A stretch of 64,000 nucleotides of DNA, taken from the NCBI RefSeq assembly GCF_041146395.1, contig NC_091001.1, positions 106,166,965 to 106,230,964 on the forward strand, written 5' to 3'. Origin of the DNA: Eulemur rufifrons. Lineage: Eukaryota > Chordata > Mammalia > Primates > Lemuridae. Below are positions 47,921-60,314 of the stretch, one piece after another. A program made the translations under genes and the position numbers. The notes under the pieces were generated by a model, which was not told where the DNA came from, did no database searches, and worked only from the letters and a program-made list of their open reading frames with translations. The stretch's first letter is position 1. Each line of letters begins with the position of its first letter.

Positions 47921-48155
47921 CAAATATCCCTTTTTCCTAGGTTGATATTGATAGCTTTGTTGGGTATAACATTTTATATCAACGTCATTTTCTTTTGATG
48001 TTATCTTACCACCTTTTAGCTTCTAACGTTGCAAATGAATATCCCCAGTACTGTACTACTCTGATCTTTTCCTTTAAAAAAATTCCCCCATCTTGAAGTT
48101 TCTATGATTTTTTTTCTTTATCCGTGAATTATTTATATTTAGCTGCAAGAATCCA
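47921..48155 (-). mobile_element. Possible older L1 ORF2 fragment
   Basis: 'tatcttaccaccttttagct' and 'cccatcttgaagtttctatg' are reminiscent of a reverse L1 ORF2 interior. Heavily decayed; low confidence. Confidence 0.4.
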
Positions 48156-49473
48156 TCTATGTGTCATCTTTCTTTATGAAGCCCAAGTCTTTGGTTGCAA
48201 TGCCCGGAGTCATGGCAGTTCTGCAAGCGATGCAAGGGAAAGGTGGCTGGCAGTCTGTCCACAAGTAGGACACACACCCCCACTGTGCTGCCAATGTTCT
48301 CAGCTTTCCTAGCCTCATGCGTAGGAGGAGGTGGACAATTTTGACTCCTTGGAGACCAGGCAGATCAGGCTAATTCATATAGAACCAACATGGCTCTTAC
48401 AGTTCTATAGCCCAGGATTTTTCTAGGAGATGATACATATGGTATAGATAAATATAGATACAGGTATACATATATAGATATAGATATAGATATCATATTC
48501 TTGGTTCACACTAGAGTCCTGCCTCTAGTGCCTACACTAGCTACCACCCATAAGGGCCTTACACCACTTCTGTTTCACTTGATTCTCCTAGAGCCAACTC
48601 TCCCCTTTCTACCCAGTTGCCAACAGGACCCAGAATCTGCCTTGGGACAGCTGGATGATTTAGGGTTAGGTTGAAAGGTAATAAAAAGCTTATGAGTTAC
48701 CATCTTTCTGGAATTATTCCAGAAATTAACTCTTTAGTCATTTATTGATGTTTTCTAGTTATAAGGTGTGATGCAGACTGTCAGAAAAATGCGTAGAATG
48801 ATTATATGTAAACAACCATAGGAAATATATTTATCTTTTTGAAAAAAAATACCTAAGCATTCCAAAAGTGAAGATATATTTCTTTCTAATGAAGCAGACA
48901 CTTCAATTTACTCATACTTTGTCAATATTTAACAATATTTCTTATGTGGCAGAATAGGTTCAATGATGTCAAAAGGAGGGTTTTATCCAGATGCTTATAT
49001 TCAATAAAAAATTATATTTTTCCATTGGTACTTAGCTCATTTGTACTATCCTTTGAAGTAAAATCACCTCCTCAAAATCATTCACATCTTCCTCTAAATC
49101 ATTTATTTTGTTAGTATTTGCAAAAAATATTGTGTAATTAGTTGTTTGAATATTAATTTCTCTCTTCCTATAAATATTTTTCTCCATGAATGCTTGGGTT
49201 GTATTTCTGAATATTGACACATGTGACTGTTCAATAATTGTTATAATTGTTGACTTGAGTCTAATATTTAATCAGATGAAGGTATTCAGTCATGTGAAAC
49301 ATTAGAGGGAATTTTTAATAATCAATTTTGTTATGAATCTAACAAAAGATTACTTGTCAGAAGGATTATTGCTTAATAGAACAATTAAATTTTAATTTGT
49401 ATCCTTTACCAACACAAATTTTAGAGTAATATCTAACAAAATCCCATAAAATCCCCAGAATAAATGAATAAAG
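48156..49473. other. Unassigned sequence
   Basis: Part of this (48,170-48,640) is richer in G+C than average and interrupted by an (ATAGAT)-type repeat at 48,444-48,492. No gene or repeat family recognised. Confidence 0.4.
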
Positions 49474-49797
49474 TGATATATAACATGTGGTCACAAACTG
49501 GTCACATGTTTGATTGTGGTCCTTTAAGATTATGCTACCATACTTTTACTGTATCTTTTCTATGTTTAGATACACAAATACTGCCCATTGTGTTATAATT
49601 GCCTACAGCATTCAGTACAGTAACATGCTGTAGAGGTTTGTAGCTTAGGGGCAGTAGGCTATACCATATAGCCTAGATGTGTAGTAGGCTATGCCTTCTA
49701 GGTTTGTGTAAACGCACTCTATTATGTCCACACAATGAAATTGCCTAACCATGCATATATCAGAATGTATCCCCATCATTATGTGACACATAATTTT
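49474..49797. mobile_element. Tigger-type (MER44-like) DNA transposon
   Basis: Matches a common non-autonomous Tc1/mariner-class element: 'tttctatgtttagatacaca', 'gttataattgcctacagcat', 'tcagtacagtaacatgctgt', 'aggctataccatatagccta' and 'ggtttgtgtaaacgcactct', with the terminal region 'catcattatgtgacacataa'. Its family name is from memory (Tigger7/MER44) and should be checked. It has no coding capacity. The internal run of 'gtagtaggctatgcc' / 'gggcagtaggctatacc' is a feature of the consensus. Confidence 0.85.
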
Positions 49798-52615
49798 ACA
49801 ACGTAACAGGTTTTTCCTAGTAAATGGAATCCTATTCTCAATTGTAATAACCCTGGAAAACTGTGCCCAGATTTCTTTCTTTTAATGTTTTTTATCACAA
49901 AAAAAGTTCACATGATGGGCACAAGTTGACTTAATAGTAACTTAACAATGAATTTTTTTATAACTTACATGGGAATTTGTCCTCTTAGATTACTGTTAAA
50001 TGGAGCTGTTGCTATCATAAATCTGGAGAATTGTCTGGGATAAGTAAACTTTTAGTTAGGAAATTCTCTCTCCTTTATAAAGTCAGTGTGGAATGCACAT
50101 TAGAAAAGTGATGAAAAATTATTAACTAACTAGAAATGCCCCTAAATGGAAGGAAGCTAGGCTGCCGTGTAGGGGTAGGTAAGGAGCTGATCCTGGAAGA
50201 GTTTCAATAGAGGCAGGTTCTCCACTTGTTTGTATTACAGCACAAAGTATTTGTAGCCTTGAGCATGAAATTGGACCAGGCAATTTTCATTATTCATTTC
50301 AATGTAAAATTTAATGAGCCTATTCAGTAAAGACACCTTGCCTATAACACCAAGAAAAGAATTTGTCCCAAAGAAGTATGACTGTGATGGTTTTTCAATC
50401 AAATAGCAGATGGACAACATATGTAGTAAACAATGTGATTCAGATCAGTTATCCTGAGGTTCCTAAATTGATACTGGCTTCATCTCAAGAGACACAATAC
50501 CATCTGTTACCTGTTAGGTTAGTTATTTTTACCATTGTTTAACTTATTTGACTCTTCAAAAGGGTGGATAGGTAATGTCAGTCTTCTCTTATATAAATGA
50601 AGAACTTGATATCTCTTGATTTTCAGTGCTGTCATTAAGTAATATTAATATTTACTTTAGGCCTCAAATATACAGGCCTTAAAAGCCATTTTATTTTTTT
50701 TTTCTAAATTATATAGCATATATTCCTAATGTACTCCACGGTTAATAATGATTTCATTTTCCAGTGTTGTCTGCCCACATTAAGACAGTACCTCATTTAA
50801 GTCAAGCAGCCCAATTACAAAGTTTACAGATCCTGGCTTACAAGTGATCAGAGCCGCTTGTAAGTATTCCAGTATGGTAGACACTGGAATTAGCTCAGGA
50901 AAAGCTTTAGCTCTTTTACAAGGCCTGGCAGGAGGACATATAAGCTACACAGTGTACAGTCTTACAGCTTTGTAAGGAAAGAGACCGAAAGCTTGGATGT
51001 TCAGCACTCAACAGGCATGGTGCAGTAGCGCAGGAAACTCTTACAACTAGCATCTTCTGGGTTTGACCACCTGTGTGTGTGTGCAGTCCCATACATACTT
51101 ACTACCATAGATCTTGAAGTAGCCTGCAACTCAGGCCCTGGAACTATATGTCTGTCTGGGTCAGCACAGGGCCCCCCTCAGATCTATGGCCTTCTGCAAT
51201 AGAGCTGGTGAAGGTGTGTAGGGACATACAGGCATCTAAACTGTCATATTCACCTGTATGTGGCCTTTAGGAATTCACAGAATATTCAGTTATTTTCTTC
51301 ACATCTGCTTTCCTTGTTGTTACCTTTCTTCATGAACTCTACCAAAGGTGACATAGTTCACGTATCCTTCTTAGGGACTTGTTACCATTTAGAATCTGGT
51401 CACCAAGTTTCCTTGCAATTATTAGCTCCCTGATGAGCTCAACAAAAGCTATACTTTTGTAGATTATTTAAGGTATTTTCATTGTTATAATCACAGCAAA
51501 ATTATTCACAGCTTTCCAAATTCCTTATGGAAATTGTGTTCTTAGAAGCACCTTTTTGAACAGCCTTTAAATACCACTGAAAAATCATTCATATTCTCAA
51601 GAAAATGCTGGCAAAACATCAGCATAATGATATGACAGAGAAGAAAATATTTCTATGCTATCTCTTTATATTTTTAATAAATCACACATGCATTTATTTT
51701 TTTATCCATTCCAAAATATTTGCAGATTACCCAGAAAGTGCTGACTATTTTTTTGGCCTCTGGGAATAAATAATGTATGATATCCCATTTACTAAAGGAT
51801 CTAGTTTTATTTTTATTTCCATTTACACAAGACTCCGTATCTGTACAATTCACAGTCAGGAAAAAATCTACAAAAAATGATATTGGATTTCTCATCCATC
51901 TCAATAAAAAAGTTTTATTTGTTTAAGAAACAAAGTTTACATTTCCTTAAACTGTGGCTATGCAACAAATAGTACCTGCAACATGTATATATTAAAGGAT
52001 TAAAGCCATATTTTCATCCTCATTCAAATAAATTAATCCCATCAGTCCACACTGATAGTTGGTAGAACTACAAAGATTTAAAGGAAAGTGAAATTTTCAT
52101 TGTTCACTACAAAAAAATGACTGAATGGTTTTATTAGGGTTTACAAAGTTCAACATGAAGGGCCGAAAGAAGGGTTGTATGCTTTGGAAGAGGTGAGAAA
52201 GGGGAATAAGGATGTGCAAGGCTTTACTGGGACTAGTATGTGGAAGTCAGGGGTGATCTGGGAGTCTGGATGTTGTTCTGGTGACTCTCTGAGTAAGGGT
52301 GAAGGGCAGAATGAGATTGGACCTGGTAAATTCAAGGCAGACGGTGATGGTGCAACTGAGAATAATAGGGTAGGGAGCAATGAGTTTCTTGATTTCGATC
52401 TTTATCCACGATGAATATAAATCATGATGTTAACTGATCTCGAGTTAGTCTGCCAAAAAGAGTGTACCTCATGGTCAGAAAGTAAATTTTCACATTGGTA
52501 CAAGAAATGGGTATAACTGGTGTACTAAGTTCTTATAATTTTATCAAAAATGATGCTAGTTCCCTAGGTAATGATGCTTTTAAAGAACATGAACGATCCC
52601 ATTCTATTCATTGAA
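49798..52615. other. Unassigned sequence, about 2.8 kb
   Basis: No gene or repeat recognised. Two G+C-richer patches (50,760-51,250 and 52,150-52,400) carry no convincing coding frame and no repeat that I know, so they are the best candidates here for conserved non-coding DNA. Confidence 0.4.
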
Positions 52616-52644
52616 AACACACACACACACAAACACACACACAC
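52616..52644. repeat. (CA)n microsatellite, interrupted
   Basis: About 14 units of CA with one AAA interruption. Confidence 0.92.
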
Positions 52645-53760
52645 CCCTTAAGGTATCACAGGGAATAGTAACAGGTAACTAATAATAGTAACTGTAATAA
52701 TAGTAAAGAGTAAATAGTAACTCATAACTATCTACACTAAACTTCCTAGCTTTAAAAAGGTGGAAATTGAGAGTGAGCAACACGACCAATTTAAAAAGTA
52801 GCTAAATTTTTCAAGAACTTTAAATACGAGAATACATGTCTTTATTGGATTGTGCCCAATTTTCCATTCTCTGTGGAGCATGTGATATAATTATGTGTTA
52901 GGAGCTTAGGTCTATAATAAAAAGGTACCCACGTTTTATATTTAAAATCAAGTAACAAGCTATGAATTTCATGCTACTCTTACTTCTAGTATAATTGCTA
53001 GACAATTTTCAGGTCATAAATAACCTTACAATTACTTAATGCTTTTTTATGTTCTGTAGTCTACATGAGAACAATTACATTATTATAGAATAATTACATG
53101 AATTATTTTATTTGTAATTGCCATAAAAAGACATTATTCTACCACTTTATTCAAAGCAAAAAGACTAAATACAATATTTGTGATACTGAGTATTTGACCC
53201 ATTATCAGTGAATTACATGATATTAAACCTGAACCTTTTACTATATATTTGAAGAAACCCATGTATAAGTCTCTGTGGGTCATTTGTCAAATGTTGTTCT
53301 TTAAGTGCCTTAAAGCATACTTGGTAAAAGAGGAAAAAGAACATTTCTTAATCTCTTTTATTATAATTTTCCTGTATGTACCCCTTTGCAAGAAGGCTCT
53401 ATAAAATCATTAAATGGTATGAATGTGGTTTTAAGAACACAACAATTAGAGACTTTGTATTGTAATGAATAGGCTCCAAACAGCTAACTAGAACTGCATT
53501 TAAAAGAATCATTCAATAAACTAATCTCCCTGGAACCCAAAGATGCTTGAATGAAGCTAAAAATTACAATATGGGAATTAAATTCTCCCAGAACCATGGG
53601 TTTAATTAATTTTCATAATTTTTAGAAATTAATTGCCTCAATCAAATTGGAGGTATAATCAAATGACGAAGGCTCAGAAATGCTACCATTTTTGCCTTTC
53701 CTGAGCCACCAGCCAGATTTCTGTTATCATAATTTTTTTTAACCATGACATATCCATAGC
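52645..53760. other. Unassigned AT-rich sequence
   Basis: Nothing recognised. The segment 52,670-52,725 repeats 'taatagtaa' units loosely. Confidence 0.4.

Positions 53761-53786
<26 letters not shown>
53761..53786. repeat. Poly-A run of 26
   Basis: An isolated uninterrupted run of A. No retroelement body is recognisable upstream, so I cannot say what left it. Confidence 0.95.
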
Positions 53787-53793
<7 letters not shown>

Positions 53794-54279
53794 GATCAAA
53801 TTTTTCATTCACCAGCCAGTTTGGGTATCTCTGTGCATAAAATTATGTGGTCAGTGAGGAAATACAATGTGATTTATCTTTCTGGGGTTTTGTTTATTTG
53901 GGTTTTTGTTTTTTAGTTAAGAAGAATACACAACTTCATAAATTGTTAGAAACACTACCACTTACTCTTTTAGGACTGCAATGAATCATTTGAAACTCCT
54001 AAAGAGGCTACATTTTCACATGATTTCACTGTCCATTTTCTAACAGCATTTTCCATTATATTGCTGCTGTTCTCTAGGGCACATGTGGCCTTTGCTCTAT
54101 ACACATTTGCCTATTTCAGGACCAATTTTATTTCCTTCAGCTTCTTTATCATTAACCTTTTCCTCTTCTTCTCCTCTTGTGCTGTTAGAATGTGAGTTTT
54201 TGCTCAAATTCTTGCAACAAATGAATCCTGAAATTTGATTTTCTCAGTAGCTGCTAGCTGATCTTGGATTCTCCAAAAG
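53787..54279. other. Unassigned sequence
   Basis: No gene or repeat recognised. Confidence 0.4.
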
Positions 54280-54663
54280 CTATACAGGTATTGGAGGCAC
54301 CTGCAGACATATGGCTTTGTGAAAACAGTGAGGTCTCCCTAGATTTCCAGAGAGTGACTCTGATGACTTACGGTATAGCCTTCCATGCTTTCTTTTCCAT
54401 TTTGCTTTACCGACTGGGTCTTCATTGAGTCCAGCTGCTGCCACCAACTCTGATTGATGTATGGTAGGGGGACGGATCTTGTTCCGAAAGCTCCGGTGCT
54501 GATTTATCACTCTCAATTCTGTTGCAGACCCTATCACAATCAGGGCCTGCAGAAATTCCTCCTCTGTGGAAAGGAAGGTTTCTAGGCTACATCCGGAAAT
54601 AAAAAGGAGAACGCAGAGTCTAGATGTTGGCAGAAAGCAAGGGTTTATTGATTTATTGTTCAT
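54280..54663 (-). other. 127-codon open frame of unknown origin
   Basis: The longest uninterrupted frame outside an L1. It would start MNNKSINPCFLPTSRL and end KAICLQVPPIPV. The middle is basic and polar (GKAKWKRKHGRLYRKSSESL). I know no family that matches it. It has no poly-A, intron signal or neighbouring exon that I can pair with it. It directly abuts the MLT2-like LTR at 54,753 on the upstream side, so it may be a piece of an unrecognised repeat. I do not call it a gene. Confidence 0.3.
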
Positions 54664-54752
54664 AGAGAAAGCCTTTGCAGCAAATCAAGTTCTTATTACA
54701 TTATGGGGTTCATTTTTCCCTGAGATTTGGAGGAATTTTTATTTTAAGGCAT

Positions 54753-55160
54753 TGTATTAATTATCATTCAGGGTTCTCCAGAGAAACAGAGCCAATAATA
54801 CAATGATATGCAATAATACACATAGAGAATTTATTTATGTGAAGGAATTGGCTCTTTTGATTATGGAGGCTAGCAAGTCCAGTAGGGTTGGCCAGGTGGC
54901 TGGAGACCTAGGAAAGAGCCAGTGTTGCAGTTCAAGTCCAAAAGCTGTTTGCTGCAGGATTCACTCTTGCTCAGGGGTAGTCAGGCTTTTTGTTTCTATT
55001 CAAGCCTTCAACTGATTGGATGAGACTCGCACACATTGTGGAGGAGAATCTATGTTAATCTCATCCCCAAACACCCTCATACAAATATTCAGAGTAATGT
55101 GTGACCACATATCTGAGCACCTTAACCCACCCATACGGACACATAAAATTAACCATCACA
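54753..55160 (-). mobile_element. ERVL-type solo LTR (MLT2-like), reverse
   Basis: On the forward strand it runs from 'tgtattaattatcattcagg' to 'aaattaaccatcaca'. Read on the reverse strand it starts TGTGATGGTTAATTTTATG and ends ACCCTGAATGATAATTAATACA-like, as MLT2 LTRs do. Internal marks are 'tctccagagaaacagagcca', 'aattggctcttttgattatg' and 'ttcaactgattggatgagac'. The flanks 'ggcat' (54,748-54,752) and 'gacat' (55,161-55,165) match at 4 of 5, fitting the 5-bp duplication of this class. No internal viral genes remain, so it is a solo LTR. Confidence 0.88.
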
Positions 55161-55165
55161 GACAT

Positions 55166-55636
55166 TTAGCTTAAAAAAAATACAAAGATATAGTAGCAAT
55201 GGAAATTTTGCATTCACTTTTAATGTAGAACATAAGCTTTCAAATAGTTTTAATCTTGTTGCAAACTACCATTACATATATATAGCCCCCCTAGAAATAG
55301 CCTTTTTTATTTTCAGTATAAATGAGAAGATTTGGAAAATTATAGCGATAACAATCATATCCTAGGTGGCAGGATACTCTGCTGAGTCTTGAACATGCAG
55401 TGTTACATTGAGAATAACATGCCCCTATCCGATCCTCATGTTCTTCACTTGTGAAATATAAAATAGCTGTAAAATATTTAACTTTGAAATGTAATATAGC
55501 ATAATTTCTCAGAATTCTTCCAGATCTGACAGTCTCTATACTTATTTTACAGTGGCAACAAGGAATATAAATGCTCATTAAAGAATGGGCCTTCGGATAT
55601 CTGGTATAAGATACCCACAGACTATCTGATGAGTAG
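55166..55636. other. Unassigned spacer between two LTRs
   Basis: About 470 bp of AT-rich DNA with no viral gene remnants, so the two LTRs do not bracket a provirus. A 122-codon reverse frame at 55,291-55,659 runs into the next LTR and has no recognisable similarity. Confidence 0.45.
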
Positions 55637-55641
55637 ATAAC
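55637..55641. repeat. Left 5-bp target-site duplication
   Basis: 'ataac', repeated exactly at 56,044-56,048. Confidence 0.75.
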
Positions 55642-56043
55642 TGTGATATTTAACTTCATGTGTTAAATTGACTTGGTCATGACAGTCAGATAGTTGGTAA
55701 AACATTATTCTGAATGTTTCCGTGAGGGTGCTTGGATGAGATTTCCATTTAAATTGGTGGATTTTAAGCAAATCATGACAGGGATGGTCCCTCATCCAGT
55801 CAGTTGAATTCCCGAATAGAACACAAGACTGACTTCCCCAACAAAATGAGACTTCGCCATCTTTCTGACTTCATATGCAACATTGGCCCATCCCGAGTCA
55901 CCATGCTGCTAGCCTCCTGCCATAAAACTTTGGACTCATCAAGCCTTTACAATTGCGTGAGCCAACTTTTTAAAAAAAATCTTTTCTTATATATGATACA
56001 CATCATACTGGTTTTGTTTCTCTGAAGAACCCTGGCTAATACA
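55642..56043 (+). mobile_element. ERVL-type solo LTR (MLT2-like), forward
   Basis: 402 bp, starting 'tgtgatatttaacttcatgt' and ending 'gaaccctggctaataca'. Internal marks are 'ggtgcttggatgagatttcc', 'atccagtcagttgaattccc' and 'tctgaagaaccctggctaat'. It is flanked by an exact 5-bp duplication, so boundaries are well defined. It carries no ORF of retroviral type. Confidence 0.9.
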
Positions 56044-56048
56044 ATAAC
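56044..56048. repeat. Right 5-bp target-site duplication
   Basis: 'ataac', partner of 55,637-55,641. Confidence 0.75.
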
Positions 56049-56739
56049 CCAGTCTCAAAACTCCATCAAGGTTGAGACCAGTGCTGTTGAGACCAAGTGG
56101 TTCACTAGGCTAAGCTAAAAAAGAAAAAGATAGAGATGTCACATAGAACAATAAGGTGACTTCTGCTGAGGACCACAGTCTGGTGAAGCCAAGTGTCAAT
56201 AATGACTTGATTCTTTGGCATTGTGTGCCCCAATCAGGTCCTGGAACTTTTATTTACAGATCCAGCCATGCCTTAATCACTCCAAACCCTGACCAAGTCT
56301 AGACACTCCTACAGAGCTCGCCTAACCTGAATCTAACCAGGAGACAACAGCAAACACACTTAAATTGAGGGACGTTCCACAAAACAACAGGTCTGTATTC
56401 TTCAAAGATACCAAGGTCTAGAAAATCAAGGACAAACTAAAAAAGGAAACCAAAAAATATTAAAAATATTAAGTAAAATTTAATGCATGGATTGGAATTG
56501 ATTGAAAGTGAGCATTTATAGTGTGGTTACAAAACAATGAATAACAGAGTCCCTTCCCTGTAGTACTCCACTCTCAGTAAGTTAGACAGATATATAAGCA
56601 GGAAAACACAGATTAGAATGAAAAGGGCGATAATGAGGATTCTTAAAATATGCTAGGGCAGCTGAAAGTAGAAACCAAAAATCTACCCGGGGACATTTGA
56701 GCTGGGTATTGAAGGAGACAATTAGACTGTGAATCTTAG
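56049..56739. other. Unassigned sequence
   Basis: No gene or repeat recognised. Confidence 0.4.
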
Positions 56740-56900
56740 AGATTTGGTTTCAAATTTATCTACTTATAACTTGTCATTAGAAAAGTCATTTTATCTCTCT
56801 GAAGCTCAATCTAATTACCTATAACACAAGAAAACTTATTAGAATTATTTTGAATGGTTTCTGAAATCAAGCACATGAAAGTTTCTAACACGATGCGGTC
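56740..56900 (+). mobile_element. MIR fragment
   Basis: 'ttggtttcaaatttatctac', 'aaagtcattttatctctctg' and 'aagctcaatctaattaccta' follow the MIR order ('gggttcaaatcccggctc', 'agtcacttaacctctctg', 'gcctcagtttcctcat'). Confidence 0.65.
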
Positions 56901-57149
56901 ACCAAATAAATTATATCTTAATCTTAGGTACTTTTAGGGGAAACAAAAAAGCTTTTGCAAAGTATGAAGCTTGGGGAGGATATAGGAAAAGCCAAAAACA
57001 TTGTACAGTTGTTCTTAATATAATATGAATGAGAGTGTTCTGTTGCTGCCTGTAAATTCCTGCAGTCTTGGCCATATCCTTAGACATTATGATTGAATTT
57101 TAAAATATCCCACTGGTGATTCTGATGTCTAGTGGGAATAAGAGCTACC

Positions 57150-57370
57150 ATTTCTGAGAACCTATTTCATGCTAGTGGCTTTGCATTTATTAATAGCCCT
57201 TACATCCATCCTGTAAGACAGGCACATATCTTTATGTAAAACATGAACAATATGTGGTCTATGAGAGGTTAAGCACTTGCCATTAGTCTGACAGATACTG
57301 AGAAGTTGAGGTTTAATTCTAGGTCTGTATAACCACAAACACTGTGCTGACTTCATTTCCACCTATCATT
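57150..57370 (-). mobile_element. MIR SINE
   Basis: Reverse MIR, near full length: 'ctatttcatgctagtggctt', 'tgcatttattaatagccctt', 'acatccatcctgtaagacag', 'ctatgagaggttaagcactt', 'gccattagtctgacagatac' and 'aggtttaattctaggtctgt'. Confidence 0.78.
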
Positions 57371-57994
57371 TTCTAGTGATTAAATTTAACACATAATTCT
57401 CAAGAAGAATTATAAAGTTAACCAAAATAAGAAGCAGAAAATGAATACTGACATTTCAATGAATACAGACTATTGATTACTCAAGATCTCAGTCAATGCT
57501 TTAGGACAAGCTGCTATTTATTCCCACAGATGTTTCCTCTTTATGAACCACATCAAAGAGACTAAAGATAATATATGCTAATTTCTATAGTCCCTTGTCT
57601 CACAATGCCTGCAGGTGGTGGTGTTAGTAGAATTCAGAATATATTTGTTTTTAAGTATACAATTTAAGAAATTGTATCCAAAGTAAGATATTGCTGTCAT
57701 AAAAAGAAAGACACTTTGTCATATATGTTTTAAAAATTGCATCTGCAAAAGTTTAAAATTTTTTCATAACTCAGTATTTAATATCTGTCTATTTTAACTG
57801 AAAATGATAATAATATGCATGTCATGATTAACGTTTGTACAAAATATAGGCAATTTCTTCTTCTGATTCTTTCTCATCATTGATATAAAATTGAATTTTT
57901 AAGTAGAATTTATGAAATACTTATAGTTTTTTAAAAACAAATATCTTCTCTATAATAATCTTCTCTTTTTTTTTACATTTTAAAAATGATCAAT
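57371..57994. other. Unassigned AT-rich sequence
   Basis: Nothing recognised. Confidence 0.4.
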
Positions 57995-58112
57995 TTTTTA
58001 AATTACTATCGTGCCCCCTAATTCATTGTCAAAGCAAAAAATAGTCACATAAAAGTACAAGCATCCGTCCACTAGTGGGCTATTGTCATGCCCGGTTGAG
58101 AACCACCACCTC
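57995..58112. mobile_element. Possible hAT element end
   Basis: 'ccaattcattgtcaaagcaa'-like text (58,018-58,038) and 'catgcccggttgagaaccac' at 58,088-58,107 resemble an end of a hAT element ('ggttgagaaccactg'). The other end is not found. Confidence 0.4.
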
Positions 58113-59794
58113 AGAGATGGACTGTTAGGGGTCTCAGTTACCCTTCTGCCTCAAGAGAGCCTGAAGTATTATATCCCCATTCCTTATACCTTTGTAAACT
58201 CGAGTATTTTAGGTCCAAAGATTAAAAATTCATCCTCAGTGCAGAGAGGCTAGCACCCACTCCCCTGTGCATTTAGTCTTCTTTAATATTTTGAGGCATG
58301 GGTATTTCTTTTCTTTTCTTGAAAACTTATTCACGTAATGTAGAGAATGTGTTCTAGTTTATCCATCCTTTCACACATATTGCTCTGGAAGTGTTTACAG
58401 ATTATCTGGGCTCTCATTATGTTAAAGTGGAATAGTCCTCTCAGAATTAATCCTTTCTATGTGTATGGACTTCCTCTCAAAGCTACACTGCATGTTTCCC
58501 AACGGACTGTAGTGTCCAGCCATGCAGTGACTACTCCATAGACATTCATTTAATCCCTATGCTTTGTATGATATTTTGCAAGGGATGGGTCCAAAACACG
58601 TTTGCTTAGAAGCAATGTACCACGGTGGAAAGAGCACAAATCCAGTGATAAACAGGGTGATCTTACTTCCTGCTTTGTCTGGGTTAGATCCAGTTTTTGC
58701 TGATGTCCTGAGCTAATTGTTAACCACAACCCCCTTTCATTTTCAGATATGTGTAAGTTTAGGTGATAAATTCTAAAACCATCCGACAAAGAGAGGGCAT
58801 GTTTTATTATAATTGCATTTATTGGATTCAACCAACATGCTTTCTGGGAAAAAAAATATGTAAGGGGCTTGGTGGGTTCACTGCTCTCAAGAAGTAGCTC
58901 TACAACCTCAGGATTTGCTTATGTAATGCTCATTTCACTAGAAGGAATGACTGGCAATTCAGTGTGTGAATAATGTAATTAATAATTATGCAAGAAATTA
59001 TTATGGCAAAATGTAATCAATTATACTTTATGCTCTGCAATAAAGCAACATATTTAGAAAATATGCTTGGGCAAGTTTTCAACCATTACACATTGGTCTG
59101 TTTTTATAAGCCAATTATTTATATATCCTCTATCCTTGGTTTCATATTGCTTTAATGAGGAGAGAGTAAGTCTAAGCTCTGCAGAACTCATAGTTCAGCA
59201 CAGAGCATCTAGACTCTGGGGACAGATGGTGATGCAACTAAAAAACCCACTAGTAGTAAGACAGAGCTGGGCAATGATCAGATCTTGTGAAGATGTAGTG
59301 CTCATAATTCTAGAAATGAGATATATCAAGGTCAATAAAGAAAAGACATGTTGTTTCCCTAGCATTAAACAGAAAATAATTCATCCAATACATCATGTTG
59401 ACATAAGACATCACAGGTCAGAAGAAGTGTGTCTCCTGGAGAGAAATTGGGAAATAAATATGTTTTATGCTTAGATGACCTTATTTGTTGATGACTTTAT
59501 CTTATTCTTCAGTCAGCACAGAATTATGATACACGGACTTTGCAATACTAACATTTCATTTCATTAGCCATTTTAGGGGCAATGATGTGCTGGAGATCAA
59601 TGTGGTGGTGAATAAGAACCTGTGTCCTTCAAGTCTATGAAAATGATCTCATACTTTCACTACTTTTATGGAGAATCACTGACTTTCTGCTACCTTCAGG
59701 TAAAGTGACATCTTTAGGGGTATTGGCTACCTGATATTAATATAAATCTGAGACATTTTATGACCCTGTATCAGAACCCCTTGGAGAGAAATGT
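58113..59794. other. Unassigned sequence
   Basis: No gene or repeat recognised in about 1.7 kb. A forward frame of 135 codons at 59,067-59,474 has no recognisable similarity, and its composition does not differ from its surroundings. Confidence 0.4.
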
Positions 59795-59905
59795 ATCATT
59801 ACCATTATTTTATGGGTGAGGAAATTGAGCCTGAGAGGTATAAAATAATTTTTCTGTGTTTACCTACCCATTGAGGCAAAGCCAGTTTTGAATTCAAATT
59901 AATAA
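59795..59905 (-). mobile_element. MIR fragment
   Basis: 'ttaccattattttatgggtg', 'aggaaattgagcctgagagg' and 'ccagttttgaattcaaatt' match the reverse MIR order ('attatccccattttacagatg', 'aggaaactgaggc', 'gattcgaacccag'). Confidence 0.75.
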
Positions 59906-60314
59906 AATTCCTTTGTTCATTAATTTATGCCCCTTGGAGTATTTCTGGGCAAGAATGAAAGATGATTTATAGTCCCTCAAGGAAGTTATAAACAAAGTAC
60001 ATCTGAGTGAAAATGTTCAAGTCTATGTTGTAATTCAGTCATCACCAGGAAAAGTCAGGTTTGGAGTAAAAGAATTATAGACTCCAATCTAGTTGGGTAA
60101 GGCTTGTAATGATAAATGGGATTTTTCAACTCCTAAAATATTTTTAAAACGTGTGGTTACTTGATATCCGCAACACACATGTGAGGAACCTTAGGTATAG
60201 TGGCTAATTCATTTGTTAGAGAGAAATAGTTAGTAGTTGTTATCTCAGTTGTAATTTGAATGCCCATGTGTCTGATACAGAAGCCTTGGATTTGCCACTA
60301 TTTATAAATGCAAA
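59906..60314. other. Unassigned sequence
   Basis: No feature recognised. Confidence 0.4.

Noticed and set aside
54753..56043. A provirus with LTRs at 54,753 and 55,642
   Set aside because: The LTRs are in opposite orientation, diverged from each other and each has its own 5-bp duplication. The spacer carries no viral genes.
59067..59474. 135-codon forward frame as a gene
   Set aside because: No recognisable domain, no splice or promoter context, composition like the surrounding AT-rich DNA.
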